Shown: piece after piece, positions 7,492 through 15,882 of the stretch
Layout of the letters: every line of letters begins with the position of its first letter
How positions within the stretch are numbered: the stretch's first letter is position 1
The notes under the pieces: model-generated
The model's database searches: none
Told to the model about the DNA's origin: nothing
The model's input: the letters and a program-made list of their open reading frames with translations, nothing else
Position numbers and translations under genes: made by a program
Assembly: GCA_964345555.1 (NCBI GenBank)
Contig: CAYFRD010000022.1
Coordinates: forward strand, 1-30,628
Source: Peptoniphilus_E sp964345555
GTDB lineage: Bacteria; Bacillota; Clostridia; Tissierellales; Peptoniphilaceae
Direction: 5' to 3'
DNA: 30,628 nt

Positions 7492-8061
7492 ATGAAAAGA
7501 CATTTATTAATTGTATTGATGTCCTTGACTTTGATATTGAACGCTTGCGGAAAAAATCAAAACCAAGAACAATCCACCGAAAAAGACACCGCCGACAAGG
7601 GAACCGTCACCGTACTGGACGATGAAGGTGCTCAAAGCGACGTAGGAGAAAACTCCGGAAATACCACTGAAGAACCCGGCTCTGAAAATGAAATTACAAA
7701 CAACGAACTGCCGGAGGAAGATGCAAATCCGGTCACAGATAAAGAAACTCTCAACAACCTCATTGAAAACTCCGACTACATATCACGAGTCAGAATTCAA
7801 ATGAGCCCCGAAAACAACACGACCTCTACATTTATAGAAGACTACAGGGGAGATCTTTCTTCCATCGAATTGACTCTTCCGAAAACTCTACTGGCAAACA
7901 GAGAATACATCATCTTCTACTTAGATGGCGCTGAAGGAAAAATTGAACCCACAAGAGGAGAAGAATCCTTCATCGAAATTGGAAGCGACAACGACGCAAC
8001 CCTTGAATACATTGAAGAAATTTTTAACACTACGAAAACTCCCTCCATGGAGAATAATTAA
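7492..8061 (+). CDS. Putative lipoprotein of unknown function
   Basis: The 189-residue protein has a lipoprotein signal: KRH, a hydrophobic stretch, then the lipobox LNAC with the acylated cysteine at residue 19. Mature residues 20-80 are acidic and rich in Glu, Asp, Asn, Thr and Gly, and look like an unstructured spacer. Residues 84-175 look folded, with alternating strands (DYISRVRIQM, SSIELTLPKTL, REYIIFYLDG). It should be tethered outside the membrane. I do not recognise the family. The ATG at 7492 follows AGGAGGTACAT. It precedes the stalk-domain protein by 24 bases on the same strand, so the two exported products are likely made together. Confidence 0.75.
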   Translation: MKRHLLIVLMSLTLILNACGKNQNQEQSTEKDTADKGTVTVLDDEGAQSDVGENSGNTTEEPGSENEITNNELPEEDANPVTDKETLNNLIENSDYISRVRIQMSPENNTTSTFIEDYRGDLSSIELTLPKTLLANREYIIFYLDGAEGKIEPTRGEESFIEIGSDNDATLEYIEEIFNTTKTPSMENN

Positions 8062-8085
8062 AAATTCAAGTGAAAGGATGAAAAA

Positions 8086-8991
8086 ATGAAAAAGTTTTTA
8101 AGCACAATGCTTCTTTTGCTGCTGCTCCTTAACACTACAGGCGTATATGCTGCAAAGGACATAACCATAACCTTAAACGGCAAAGAAATACAGACAGATG
8201 TAAAACCCTATATAAAAGACGCCAGGACACTGGTACCCATCAGATTTATATCTGAAGCTCTGGACTACGATGTGGAATGGGACGAGGCTGCAAGAAAAGT
8301 AACTATTAAAAATGATAGCAAGAAAATAGAACTTACTATCGACAAAAAGGATGTATTAATCGATGACGATATAGTAGTTACAAATGATGTCGCTCCTGAA
8401 ATCACAGGCGACAGAACTTTTGTACCCGTGAGATTTATAGCGGAAAACTTCGGAGTAAAAGTGGATTGGGATCCTGCAAACTACGTAGTCATATTGGAAA
8501 AGGAAACCTTGGACAGCTACGCTCAATCGATGAAAGACCTTGCGGAAGAATTCCAAAAGGAACTTACACTCCTCAGGCAATACTACTTCCAAGACGCTTC
8601 AAAATACTCTGCAAATGAACTTCTCGCAAAGTTTGAAACGGCAAAGTCCAACATAAACGGAATAATCAGCAAAATTGAATCCATGGGAGCAAGTACAAAG
8701 TACGCAAAATCCTATGAATTCTTAAAAGAAGCTGTAAATATTGGCAAGGACATGATGGCGAAGTACAACGATGCCTTGCTTAGTGCAAATCAAGATGCAG
8801 CTAAACAAGTCATTGATTTGCAAACAAGACTGGCAATTAAAATAAGTGAATTCAAATCTGCATTAGATTCTGAATCAAAGGGACTTCAATACGTTGAAAA
8901 CAAAGATATAAAAAGTTTCAACGACGCAGATAAAAAAGACGGATTGCTTCAAGACCAAACTATTCAAAATCTGTTGGACCAATTACAATAA
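8086..8991 (+). CDS. Secreted stalk-domain (copper amine oxidase N-terminal-like) protein
   Basis: This 301-residue protein has a signal peptide with a run of leucines and a likely cut after VYA at residue 22. Residues 24-140 hold the two-part stalk domain named after copper amine oxidase N-termini: ARTLVPIRFISEALDYDVEWD and, later, DRTFVPVRFIAENFGVKVDWD are its repeated signature. Such domains are common on clostridial surface proteins and have no amine oxidase activity by themselves. Residues 145-300 are predicted helical and charged, with no motif I know, and could form a helical bundle or coiled coil. No membrane anchor or sortase signal follows, so it may be released or bind the wall. 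GAAAGGATG before the ATG is the ribosome binding site. Confidence 0.82.
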   Translation: MKKFLSTMLLLLLLLNTTGVYAAKDITITLNGKEIQTDVKPYIKDARTLVPIRFISEALDYDVEWDEAARKVTIKNDSKKIELTIDKKDVLIDDDIVVTNDVAPEITGDRTFVPVRFIAENFGVKVDWDPANYVVILEKETLDSYAQSMKDLAEEFQKELTLLRQYYFQDASKYSANELLAKFETAKSNINGIISKIESMGASTKYAKSYEFLKEAVNIGKDMMAKYNDALLSANQDAAKQVIDLQTRLAIKISEFKSALDSESKGLQYVENKDIKSFNDADKKDGLLQDQTIQNLLDQLQ

Positions 8992-8992
8992 T

Positions 8993-9036
8993 ATATTATG
9001 GAAAAAGCACGGATATCCGTGCTTTTTCCATAATAT
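8993..9036. terminator. Bidirectional terminator, perfect 44-base palindrome
   Basis: Two 22-base arms (8993-9014 and 9015-9036) are perfectly complementary with no unpaired loop, centred on GGATATCC and carrying A5/T5 tracts in each arm. It lies just after the stalk-protein stop and 23 bases before the end of leuB, so it can stop both converging transcripts. Confidence 0.88.
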
Positions 9037-9058
9037 TTGTTGATAAATATAAGCAACT

Positions 9059-10132
9059 TTAAAAAAACTTTAGTCTTCTAAGTTTTTCCACTATTAAGTC
9101 TCCCATTTCTTCGCAACTGACATATTCGCCATCAGTCAGATCAGAAGTGCAATAACCTTCATCCAACGTCTGTTCCACTGAACGCTCTATTTTCGATGCG
9201 ATTTTTTCTTCTCCTAAACTGTTGCGCACAAGTTCCGCAACGGAGAGTATGGTTCCGAGAGGATTTGCTAAATTTTTACCGGCTATGTCCGGTGCCGATC
9301 CGTGAATAGGTTCATAGAGCCAAGGACCTTCCCCTGCACTTATTGAAGGCAAAAGTCCTATGGAGCCTGTGATTTGACTCATTTCGTCCGACAGTATATC
9401 TCCGAAAATATTATTTGTGAGAATCACGTCAAAATCCCTCGGTCTTTTGATTAACTGCATGGATGCATTGTCCACATACATGAAATCCAGTTTTACATCT
9501 TCGTATTCCCTTGCAATTTCCTTTACGACTTCTCTCCACAATTTAGAAGAGTCCAGTACGTTTGCTTTGTCCACAAGGGTGAGGTGTCTTTTTCTCATGC
9601 GCGCTTGCCTGAAAGCTATATGCGATATTCTTGAAATCTCTCTTTCATCATAATGTTCAACATCGTAGGCGAATCTAACTCCTTCCCTCTCTCCGGTTTC
9701 CCTTTTACCGAAGTAAATTCCGCCGGTCAGTTCTCTGACTATCATAACGTCTGTTCCCGATACTATTTCCTTCTTTATGGGAGAATGGTGTATCAGACTT
9801 TCTCTCATCTTTGCCGGTCGCAAATTGGCATAAGTTCCCAGAACTTTTCTCATGGCGAGAAGTCCTTTTTCCGGACGCATTTCAGGTTCTATATCATCCC
9901 ACTTGGGTCCTCCAACAGCTCCCAAAAGCACCGCGTCGCTTTTTAGGCATTTTTCTTTAGTCTCTTCGGGGAAAGGAATGCCATACTTGTCTATTGCATC
10001 TCCTCCGATATATGCTTTTTCTATGTTGAGTTGAATTTTTTCTTCATCTGAGATGTATTTGAATATCTTCTCCGCCTGTTTTATTATTTCCGGACCTATT
10101 CCGTCGCCCGGCAGTATGGTTATTTTTTTCAT
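9059..10132 (-). CDS. leuB: 3-Isopropylmalate dehydrogenase
   Basis: The 357-residue enzyme oxidises and decarboxylates 3-isopropylmalate with NAD+ to 2-oxoisocaproate, the third step of leucine synthesis. It starts KKITILPGDGIGPEI and has the family marks GAVGGPKWD, RELTGGIYFG, VDKANVLDSSKLWR, VDNASMQLI and the metal-binding NIFGDILSDE, then GSAPDIAGKNLANP near the nucleotide site. The GGIYFG and the substrate-side residues separate it from isocitrate and tartrate dehydrogenases. Its ATG overlaps the leuD stop by four bases (ATGA), so translation is probably coupled. It is the last gene of leuACDB and ends before the bidirectional palindromic terminator. Confidence 0.97.
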   Translation of the reverse strand: MKKITILPGDGIGPEIIKQAEKIFKYISDEEKIQLNIEKAYIGGDAIDKYGIPFPEETKEKCLKSDAVLLGAVGGPKWDDIEPEMRPEKGLLAMRKVLGTYANLRPAKMRESLIHHSPIKKEIVSGTDVMIVRELTGGIYFGKRETGEREGVRFAYDVEHYDEREISRISHIAFRQARMRKRHLTLVDKANVLDSSKLWREVVKEIAREYEDVKLDFMYVDNASMQLIKRPRDFDVILTNNIFGDILSDEMSQITGSIGLLPSISAGEGPWLYEPIHGSAPDIAGKNLANPLGTILSVAELVRNSLGEEKIASKIERSVEQTLDEGYCTSDLTDGEYVSCEEMGDLIVEKLRRLKFF

Positions 10133-10704
10133 ATGCTGTGCTCTCTTTCGTAGTTTTCAATTTCATCTTCATATTCTAAAATTTCATCTATGGAGTCCTG
10201 CCCTTTCAGAAGTTTTTCACGAAAGGCCTTTTCTATTTCAAATTTATATTTTTTGCCGCCAGCTTCTATGGTGCTGTTTTCCAGATCAACTGTTATTTTT
10301 TCTTCCATTCCCAGATTCGCCAGTTCCGCTCTTGATTTTTCGTCTAAGGTTATAGGCAAATTTAAGTTGTTTATCCAGTTCATATAAAATATTGGTGAAT
10401 ATCCTCCTGCAATAACCACTCTGAATCCATAATCCTGAAGCGCCCATACAGCATGCTCTCTGCTGGAACCGCATCCGAAATTGTCTCCTGCTATTAGTAT
10501 TTGCGCCTTTTTGTCCTTGTGCTTATTCAATGGAAATTCATCTATGGCTTTACCGCTTTCGTCGTATCGCCATGGATAAAAAACCACATCTCCGAAGCCT
10601 GTCCTCTTGGTTGTTTTCAAAAAGTTTTTGGGAATAAGGATGTCTGTGTCGATGTTGTCCCTCAATATTGAAATTGCCGTGCTCTTTACTTTATCCAGTT
10701 TCAT
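10129..10704 (-). CDS. leuD: 3-Isopropylmalate dehydratase small subunit
   Basis: This 191-residue subunit pairs with LeuC to isomerise 2-isopropylmalate to 3-isopropylmalate. The aconitase swivel-domain marks are present: DNIDTDILIPKNFLK near residue 17 and GDNFGCGSSREHAVWAL near residue 73, whose Ser-Ser-Arg loop closes the active site made with the large subunit. It overlaps leuC upstream and leuB downstream by four bases each. The GGTGAGAG before its ATG, inside the leuC end, is its ribosome binding site. The length is a little shorter than the enterobacterial subunit (about 200) but the domain is complete. Confidence 0.96.
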   Translation of the reverse strand: MKLDKVKSTAISILRDNIDTDILIPKNFLKTTKRTGFGDVVFYPWRYDESGKAIDEFPLNKHKDKKAQILIAGDNFGCGSSREHAVWALQDYGFRVVIAGGYSPIFYMNWINNLNLPITLDEKSRAELANLGMEEKITVDLENSTIEAGGKKYKFEIEKAFREKLLKGQDSIDEILEYEDEIENYEREHSI

Positions 10705-12062
10705 GCTCTCACCTTTCCTTCCACTGCCGCCTTAATAGCTGTATAAGGGCTTGTCAGATGCGTTATAGAGCCTGCTCCCTGTCTGCCTTCGAAGTTTCTG
10801 TTGGATGTTGATATGCAATGTTTACCTTTCTCTATTCTGTCTTCATTCATCGCCAGACAGTAGGAGCATCCGGCTTCTCTAAATTCACAGCCCGCTTCTG
10901 TAAACACTCTGTCATATCCCATATCTTTACATTTTCTTTTTACTTCAGTAGATCCGGGTACAACTATGCATTTAACCCCTGCTGCAATTTTTTTGTCCTC
11001 TAAATATTCCGCTGCAATTTTCAAATCTTCAAATCTTCCGTTGGTGCAGGATCCTATGAATACCACATCCACAGGTATGTCCTGTGCTGTATCGCCCGGT
11101 TTTAATCCTGTGTAGTTATATGCATTTTTGTATTCTTCACTGTCACTTTTCGGCACTTGCCCATCTATATCCATAACCATGGAGGGATTTGTGCCCCATG
11201 TAATTTGAGGCTTCAGTCGGCTTACATCCAAGATTATTACTTCATCATAATCAGTCTCTGAATCTGTCTTCAATTTTTTCCATCTTTCCACCGCTTTTCC
11301 GAATTCCTCGTCCGCCGGAGCAAATTCTTTACCTTTTAAATATTCAAATGTGGTACTGTCCGGCGCTATAAGTCCGAATTTTGCTCCGCCCTCTATAGCC
11401 ATGTTACAAATAGTGAGTCTGGCTTCCATGGACAGTTTTCCCACAGTATCGCCGAAGAATTCCACAGCATATCCTGAACCGAATCCCGTGCCCTTCATTC
11501 CGATTAATTTCAGTATTATGTCCTTTGAATATACTCCTTGAGGAAGTTCACCCGTTATTTTCACTCCCATTTGTTTTGGCATTTTTTGCCAAAGACTTTG
11601 AGTTGCAAAGACCTGTTCAACTTCACTGGTACCTATACCGAAGGCTATTGCTCCAAAAGCTCCGTGTGTTGCAGTGTGGCTGTCACCGCATACTATGGTC
11701 TTACCGGGCTGTGTAAGTCCTCTTTCAGGTCCCATCATGTGAACTATTGCGTTTTTTTCGCTGTCCATGTCGTATAGCTCTATACCGAATTCTTCGGTGT
11801 TTTTTTCAAGAGCTTCCAATTGTTCTCTGCCCAAGTCGTCTTCTATATATTCTCTATGTTCTTTTATTGTGGGTGTGTTGTGGTCCATTGTAGCAAAGGT
11901 CAAGTCCGGTCTTCTCACCTTTCTGTTTTTTTGTTTTAAGGCTTCAAAGGCTTGAGGTGTGGTCACCTCATGAATTAAGTGAAGATCGATGTATAGGAGG
12001 TCCTTGTCGTCCTTGCTCACAATTACGTGTTCCTTCCAAATTTTTTCAAAAATTGTGCTCAT
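10701..12062 (-). CDS. leuC: 3-Isopropylmalate dehydratase large subunit
   Basis: The 453-residue subunit carries the [4Fe-4S] cluster of isopropylmalate isomerase. The three cluster cysteines are in place: C339 in IGSCTNGR, and C399 and C402 in EAGCSYCLAMN. GDSHTATHGAFGAIAFGIGTSEVE near residue 127 is the substrate region of the aconitase family. The sequence is of the bacterial LeuC type, not the shorter archaeal or homoaconitase type. It overlaps leuA by four bases and leuD by four, matching the tight spacing of the operon. Being an Fe-S dehydratase, it should be oxygen-sensitive. Confidence 0.96.
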   Translation of the reverse strand: MSTIFEKIWKEHVIVSKDDKDLLYIDLHLIHEVTTPQAFEALKQKNRKVRRPDLTFATMDHNTPTIKEHREYIEDDLGREQLEALEKNTEEFGIELYDMDSEKNAIVHMMGPERGLTQPGKTIVCGDSHTATHGAFGAIAFGIGTSEVEQVFATQSLWQKMPKQMGVKITGELPQGVYSKDIILKLIGMKGTGFGSGYAVEFFGDTVGKLSMEARLTICNMAIEGGAKFGLIAPDSTTFEYLKGKEFAPADEEFGKAVERWKKLKTDSETDYDEVIILDVSRLKPQITWGTNPSMVMDIDGQVPKSDSEEYKNAYNYTGLKPGDTAQDIPVDVVFIGSCTNGRFEDLKIAAEYLEDKKIAAGVKCIVVPGSTEVKRKCKDMGYDRVFTEAGCEFREAGCSYCLAMNEDRIEKGKHCISTSNRNFEGRQGAGSITHLTSPYTAIKAAVEGKVRA

Positions 12063-13573
12063 TCTTCCCTTGCTCCTCCCATTTTAAATCTGTTTATTCC
12101 GTTTATATATGCCAAAATACTACTCTTTATTATATCCGTACTGGCTCCTCTTCCTTGTACTTCTCTGTCACCTTTTTTAAGCACCACATGAGTTAATCCT
12201 ATGGCATCTTTGCCCTGTGTAACAGCTTCGATGGTGAAGGATTTCAGCTTTACATATTCCTTGACAATTTTTCCGACACAGTCAAAAGCAGCATCTATGG
12301 GACCGTCGCCGCTTCCCACCTCTTCTATTTCCTCACCTTGATAATGTAGTTTAATCACAGTCTTAGCCTGTTTTCCGTTGCTGGTAAAGGCTGTGTAATC
12401 AACAAATTTATATCCTCCTTCGATTTCGGCATATCCGCCGATTAACAACGCTTCCAAATCTTCGTCGTAGATTTCTTTCTTTAAATCTGCCAGGTTTTTG
12501 AATTTTTCAAATAGTGTTTGCAATTCCTTGTCACTTATCTCGTAACCCAACTCTTCAAATTTTTGTGCAAGAGCGTGCTTGCCTGAGTGTTTTCCAAGCA
12601 CCAGTGCCGTCTTTGCAAATCCGACGGATTCGGGTGTCATGATCTCATAGGTTGCTCTGTTCTTCATCACTCCATGTTGATGAATGCCTGCTTCATGAGC
12701 AAAGGCGTTCTTTCCAACTATGGCTTTATTAGGCGCCATTTTAACTCCCGTTATATGTGTCAAAAGTTTAGATGTTCTTGCGATCTCCTTGGTTTTTATA
12801 TTAGTATCGGCACCGTATTCGTCTCCTCTGGTTTTAAGTGCCATGACTATTTCTTCCATGGCTGCGTTGCCGGCTCTTTCACCTATTCCGTTAACCGTGC
12901 ATTCCACTTGAGTTGCTCCGGCTCTTATGGCTGCTAGGGAATTTGCCACTGCAAGTCCTAAATCATCATGGCAATGAACAGATACAACTACATTTTCTAT
13001 GCCCTTTGTATTTTCCATAACTCCCTTTATCAAATCGTAGTATTCAAAGGGAGTGGTATATCCCACAGTGTCAGGAATATTCACCGTAGTTGCTCCCGCC
13101 TCTATAACTCCCTCCAGCATTCTATACATGAATTGCGGATCGGTCCTTGTTGCATCTTCGCATGAGAATTCTATATCGTTAAAGAAATTTTTTGCATACT
13201 TCACAGCATCTACTGCTTGGGCATAGGCTTCATCCTTGGTCAGCTCCAATTTGTATTTTAAATGAATATCACTTGTCGCCAAGAATATATGAATTCTTGA
13301 ATGCTTTGCATTCTTCAAAGCTTCATACGCCTTATTTATGTCGCTCTTCACACTTCTTGCAAGACTTGTCACCACTGTGTTTTGAAGTTCATCTGCAATT
13401 AACTTCACTGATTCAAAATCTCCCTTGGACGCCGCGGCGAATCCGGCTTCAATGACATCCACTCCAAGCCTTTCCAACTGCCTTGCCAATTGAATTTTTT
13501 CCGTTATATTCATGGAACATCCCGGTGCCTGTTCTCCATCTCTAAGTGTAGTATCAAAAATTTTAATTTGCAT
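12059..13573 (-). CDS. leuA: 2-Isopropylmalate synthase
   Basis: This enzyme condenses acetyl-CoA with 2-oxoisovalerate, the committed step to leucine. The catalytic TIM barrel opens IFDTTLRDGEQAPG (metal ligand Asp12), and the HxH metal pair is H200 and H202 in VSVHCHDDLG, followed by GIGERAGNAAMEEIVM. A linker and a regulatory domain at about residues 385-500 provide leucine feedback. I place the start at ATG 13573 (504 residues) because GGAGGG lies five bases before it; ATG 13585 is in frame but its own binding site is poor. Citramalate and homocitrate synthases look similar, but leuCDB downstream and a leucine T-box upstream settle the role. Confidence 0.96.
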   Translation of the reverse strand: MQIKIFDTTLRDGEQAPGCSMNITEKIQLARQLERLGVDVIEAGFAAASKGDFESVKLIADELQNTVVTSLARSVKSDINKAYEALKNAKHSRIHIFLATSDIHLKYKLELTKDEAYAQAVDAVKYAKNFFNDIEFSCEDATRTDPQFMYRMLEGVIEAGATTVNIPDTVGYTTPFEYYDLIKGVMENTKGIENVVVSVHCHDDLGLAVANSLAAIRAGATQVECTVNGIGERAGNAAMEEIVMALKTRGDEYGADTNIKTKEIARTSKLLTHITGVKMAPNKAIVGKNAFAHEAGIHQHGVMKNRATYEIMTPESVGFAKTALVLGKHSGKHALAQKFEELGYEISDKELQTLFEKFKNLADLKKEIYDEDLEALLIGGYAEIEGGYKFVDYTAFTSNGKQAKTVIKLHYQGEEIEEVGSGDGPIDAAFDCVGKIVKEYVKLKSFTIEAVTQGKDAIGLTHVVLKKGDREVQGRGASTDIIKSSILAYINGINRFKMGGAREE

Positions 13574-13613
13574 TTTACCCTCCATATCTTTTTCTTCCTC
13601 TTTTCTTTTTTGT

Positions 13614-13642
13614 ACAAAAAAACGCCCCTGAAAAGGGACGTT
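13614..13642 (-). terminator. T-box attenuator terminator
   Basis: AACGTCCC (13642-13635) pairs with GGGGCGTT (13628-13621), with one G-U pair and a six-base loop, and runs into a stretch of seven T (13622-13616). Its 5' arm would instead pair with the T-box region in the antiterminator. Confidence 0.88.
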
Positions 13643-13859
13643 ATAAACGCGGTACCACCCAAGTTAAGCTAGTGCTTCACTCTCAAGTTCTATAATGGGA
13701 ACGACTCATTTCACACTACTTGTTTCATGCGAACTGTTCAAGCGTGAGTTGCAAAATTCCTTCACGAGTTCTTCCACCAACCGAACCCTCTCTTTTGTGA
13801 ACATAAATTTTACGCTCGCTTTCACAACGTTTTATTTTGTATCTTTTTTAATTAAATTA
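13614..13859 (-). promoter_or_regulatory. Leucine T-box leader of leuACDB
   Basis: The minus-strand leader holds the T-box sequence GGGTGGTACCGCG (13660-13648), the element that pairs with the free CCA end of uncharged tRNA, followed directly by a terminator hairpin. Stem I is visible further upstream: AGCG pairs with CGCT, TTCAC with GTGAA, and GGTTC with GAACT. On the 3' side of the specifier loop the bases CTC (13748-13746) are followed by A, as is usual, and CUC is a leucine codon. Uncharged leucine tRNA would therefore allow read-through into leuA. The specifier placement comes from folding by eye. Confidence 0.92.
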
Positions 13860-13865
13860 CATGAG

Positions 13866-13894
13866 AGTATACTACATTATTCTGCAAAAGTAAA
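13866..13894 (-). promoter_or_regulatory. Promoter of the leu operon
   Basis: TTTACT (13894-13889) and TATACT (13871-13866) are separated by 17 bases on the minus strand, placing the transcript start just before the T-box leader. Confidence 0.7.
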
Positions 13895-13990
13895 CAATAT
13901 TTTTGTAAATTTTTTCTTTATTTTCCAAAAAGTTTTAAATTTGGATTGAAAAAGTCCTCTATAAATCTTCTTTCATTCTTCATTATAGTG

Positions 13991-13996
13991 TATAAT
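13991..13996 (+). promoter_or_regulatory. -10 box for etfBA
   Basis: TATAAT lies 32 bases before the etfB ATG. The -35 region at normal spacing (TTCTTT at 13968-13973) is poor. The rest of 13895-13990 is A+T-rich with no further signal that I can see. Confidence 0.45.
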
Positions 13997-14028
13997 ATTC
14001 TTAGTTTAATTAGTATCAGGAGGTAATT

Positions 14029-14814
14029 ATGAAATATTTAGTTTGCGTCAAGCGCGTACCTAAGTTTCCCAATAAAATAAAGCTTGATCCCGTTACGAAC
14101 AATTTAATCAGAGAGGGCTCCATCTCCGTTATAAATCCGGCAGATTTAAACGCTTTGAACTTTGCCCTTAAACTCAGAGAACAAACGGGCGGCACTGTGA
14201 CCACTTTGACCATGGGCTCTCCCGGTGCTGTGAAAGGCGTAAAGGAATGCATAGCTAGAGGAGCTGATAATGCCTATGTAGTATCAGACGGCAAGTTCAG
14301 AGGAGCGGACACCCTGGCAACTTCCTACACTTTGGCAAAGGCTGCACAATTTTTGGGAGGTTTTGATGTCATATTCACAGGTGCTCAAACCACAGACGGC
14401 GATACAGGACAAGTGGGTCCCGAAATTGCCGAACGTTTAGGTATCAATCAAGTCACATACATAAAAGATGTGAATTACGAAGATGGAGGTTTCATCGCTC
14501 TTAGAAGTTTATTAAAGGGCACAGAAAAACAAAGAGTAAAGACTCCAATTTTATTCTCTGTATTAAGAGACTCCAACAAGGTAGCTCCTGCACGAAAATC
14601 CAAAATTGAAGAATTAAGCGACGATGTCGTAGGAGTTTTATCCGGTGAAGATATAGGGGTGGACTATTCAAGAGTCGGCTCTGACGGTTCAGCTACAGAT
14701 GTTGTGAAAGTATTTCAATACGATGAAAAGGCGAAGGGATCCTTTGTAAAAGGAGAAACCGATGAACAGATAGACGCCTTGATCAAAATACTGGACAGCA
14801 ATAACTTTATATAG
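14029..14814 (+). CDS. etfB: Electron transfer flavoprotein, beta subunit
   Basis: The 261-residue protein is an EtfB. With EtfA it forms a flavoprotein that moves electrons between NADH, ferredoxin and a flavin dehydrogenase in the cytoplasm. The start KYLVCVKRVP and the internal NPADLNALNFALKL are typical. The segment DGDTGQVGP at 123-131 is the form associated with bifurcating ETFs, where a second FAD replaces the AMP of mitochondrial ETF. AGGAGG lies seven bases before the ATG. It is followed after 11 bases by etfA. No acyl-CoA dehydrogenase, FixCX or lactate dehydrogenase gene is in the window, so the electron partner must be elsewhere. Confidence 0.93.
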   Translation: MKYLVCVKRVPKFPNKIKLDPVTNNLIREGSISVINPADLNALNFALKLREQTGGTVTTLTMGSPGAVKGVKECIARGADNAYVVSDGKFRGADTLATSYTLAKAAQFLGGFDVIFTGAQTTDGDTGQVGPEIAERLGINQVTYIKDVNYEDGGFIALRSLLKGTEKQRVKTPILFSVLRDSNKVAPARKSKIEELSDDVVGVLSGEDIGVDYSRVGSDGSATDVVKVFQYDEKAKGSFVKGETDEQIDALIKILDSNNFI

Positions 14815-14825
14815 GTAGGTGTATT

Positions 14826-15818
14826 ATGTACAATGATATAATGGTAGTATGTTTCGTTGAAAATGGTGAAATATCATCAACCGCTGCGGAAATTCTCGGC
14901 AGAGCACGTTATCTTGCAGACAAATTATCCCAAGATGTCTTAGCTCTTTTAATAAGTGATGACATCGATAAGGTCGCAGAAGAAGTCATAGGCTACGGTG
15001 CGGACAAAGTTATAAAAGCAGAAGATCCAAATCTCAAAAACTACAGAACTCTCACCTTTACAAAGGTGCTGGATAAAGCCATAGATGAATTTAAACCTTT
15101 TGCCGTATTGATTCCTGCTTCCAGAAATGGAAGGGACTTGGGCGGAAGAATATCTGCAAGGAGAAATATTGGACTTGTGGCTGATTGCAGCGATATAGAA
15201 GTAGACGAGAAAAAACAGGACATAAAGTGGATAAGACCTACCTTTGACGGCCAACTGTTCTCCGACATAAGGATAAACACTTTCCCGAAAATAGGCACCA
15301 TAGGAGACAGTGTGTTTAAATCTCCCGCTTATGACTCGTCGAGAAAAGGCGAAATAATAGACTTCCCAGTGGAAATAACACAGGATGATCTGCTCACGGA
15401 AATATTGGGTATGATCAAAAAAATCGGCTCCGACAAGGATGTTTCTCAAGCGTCAATAGTAGTTGCAGGTGGTCTTGGTCTTAAAGAACCGAACAATCTG
15501 TATATAGTTAAAGACTTGGCGGAAGTTTTAGGCGCGGCGGTCTCAGGTTCAAAACCACTTGCCGATCAACTTTGGATACCTCAGGACAGCTTTGTAGGTA
15601 TGTCGGGACTTAAAATAAAACCCAAGCTCTACATAGCAGTGGGTATTTCAGGCTCGGCTCAACATCTCCAAGGTATGAGAGACAGCGGATTTATAATCGC
15701 AATAAACAACGACCCCGAAGCTCCCATATTCAAAGAAGCACATTGCTGCGTAGTTGCCGATCTGTTCGACATAGTTCCAAAGTTGACTGAGAAAATAAAA
15801 GAAATTAAAGGTCTTTAA
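14826..15818 (+). CDS. etfA: Electron transfer flavoprotein, alpha subunit (divergent)
   Basis: The 330-residue protein has the ETF N-terminal domain (residues 1-190) and the C-terminal FAD domain (about 205-328) ending in the conserved VGISGSAQHLQGM and AINNDPEAPIF. Several FAD-loop positions differ from the usual family pattern: GGLGL at 215-219 where GGRGL is usual, SGSKPLAD at 240-247 where an arginine normally stands at Lys243, VGMSG at 257-261 for VGQTG, and FPKIGTIGDSVF in place of the P-x-x-x-T-x-R-P-G-x-F pattern. The fold should be intact, but flavin chemistry may be altered. A GGTAGGTG binding site precedes the ATG. It is cotranscribed with etfB. Confidence 0.92.
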   Translation: MYNDIMVVCFVENGEISSTAAEILGRARYLADKLSQDVLALLISDDIDKVAEEVIGYGADKVIKAEDPNLKNYRTLTFTKVLDKAIDEFKPFAVLIPASRNGRDLGGRISARRNIGLVADCSDIEVDEKKQDIKWIRPTFDGQLFSDIRINTFPKIGTIGDSVFKSPAYDSSRKGEIIDFPVEITQDDLLTEILGMIKKIGSDKDVSQASIVVAGGLGLKEPNNLYIVKDLAEVLGAAVSGSKPLADQLWIPQDSFVGMSGLKIKPKLYIAVGISGSAQHLQGMRDSGFIIAINNDPEAPIFKEAHCCVVADLFDIVPKLTEKIKEIKGL

Positions 15819-15882
15819 TTTAATTAATTAAGTCGTTAATGGGTATATTAGAAATAACACATTATTGAAAGGAGAGTTTTCT

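Noticed and set aside
14949..15449. A 166-codon open frame on the minus strand inside etfA
   Set aside because: It is fully antisense to a clearly coding gene, has no ribosome binding site and no recognisable motif; it is a by-product of codon use in etfA.
15865..15882. TTG start giving a longer DsrE-like protein
   Set aside because: The extra codons are the ribosome binding site AAAGGAGAG of the ATG at 15883.
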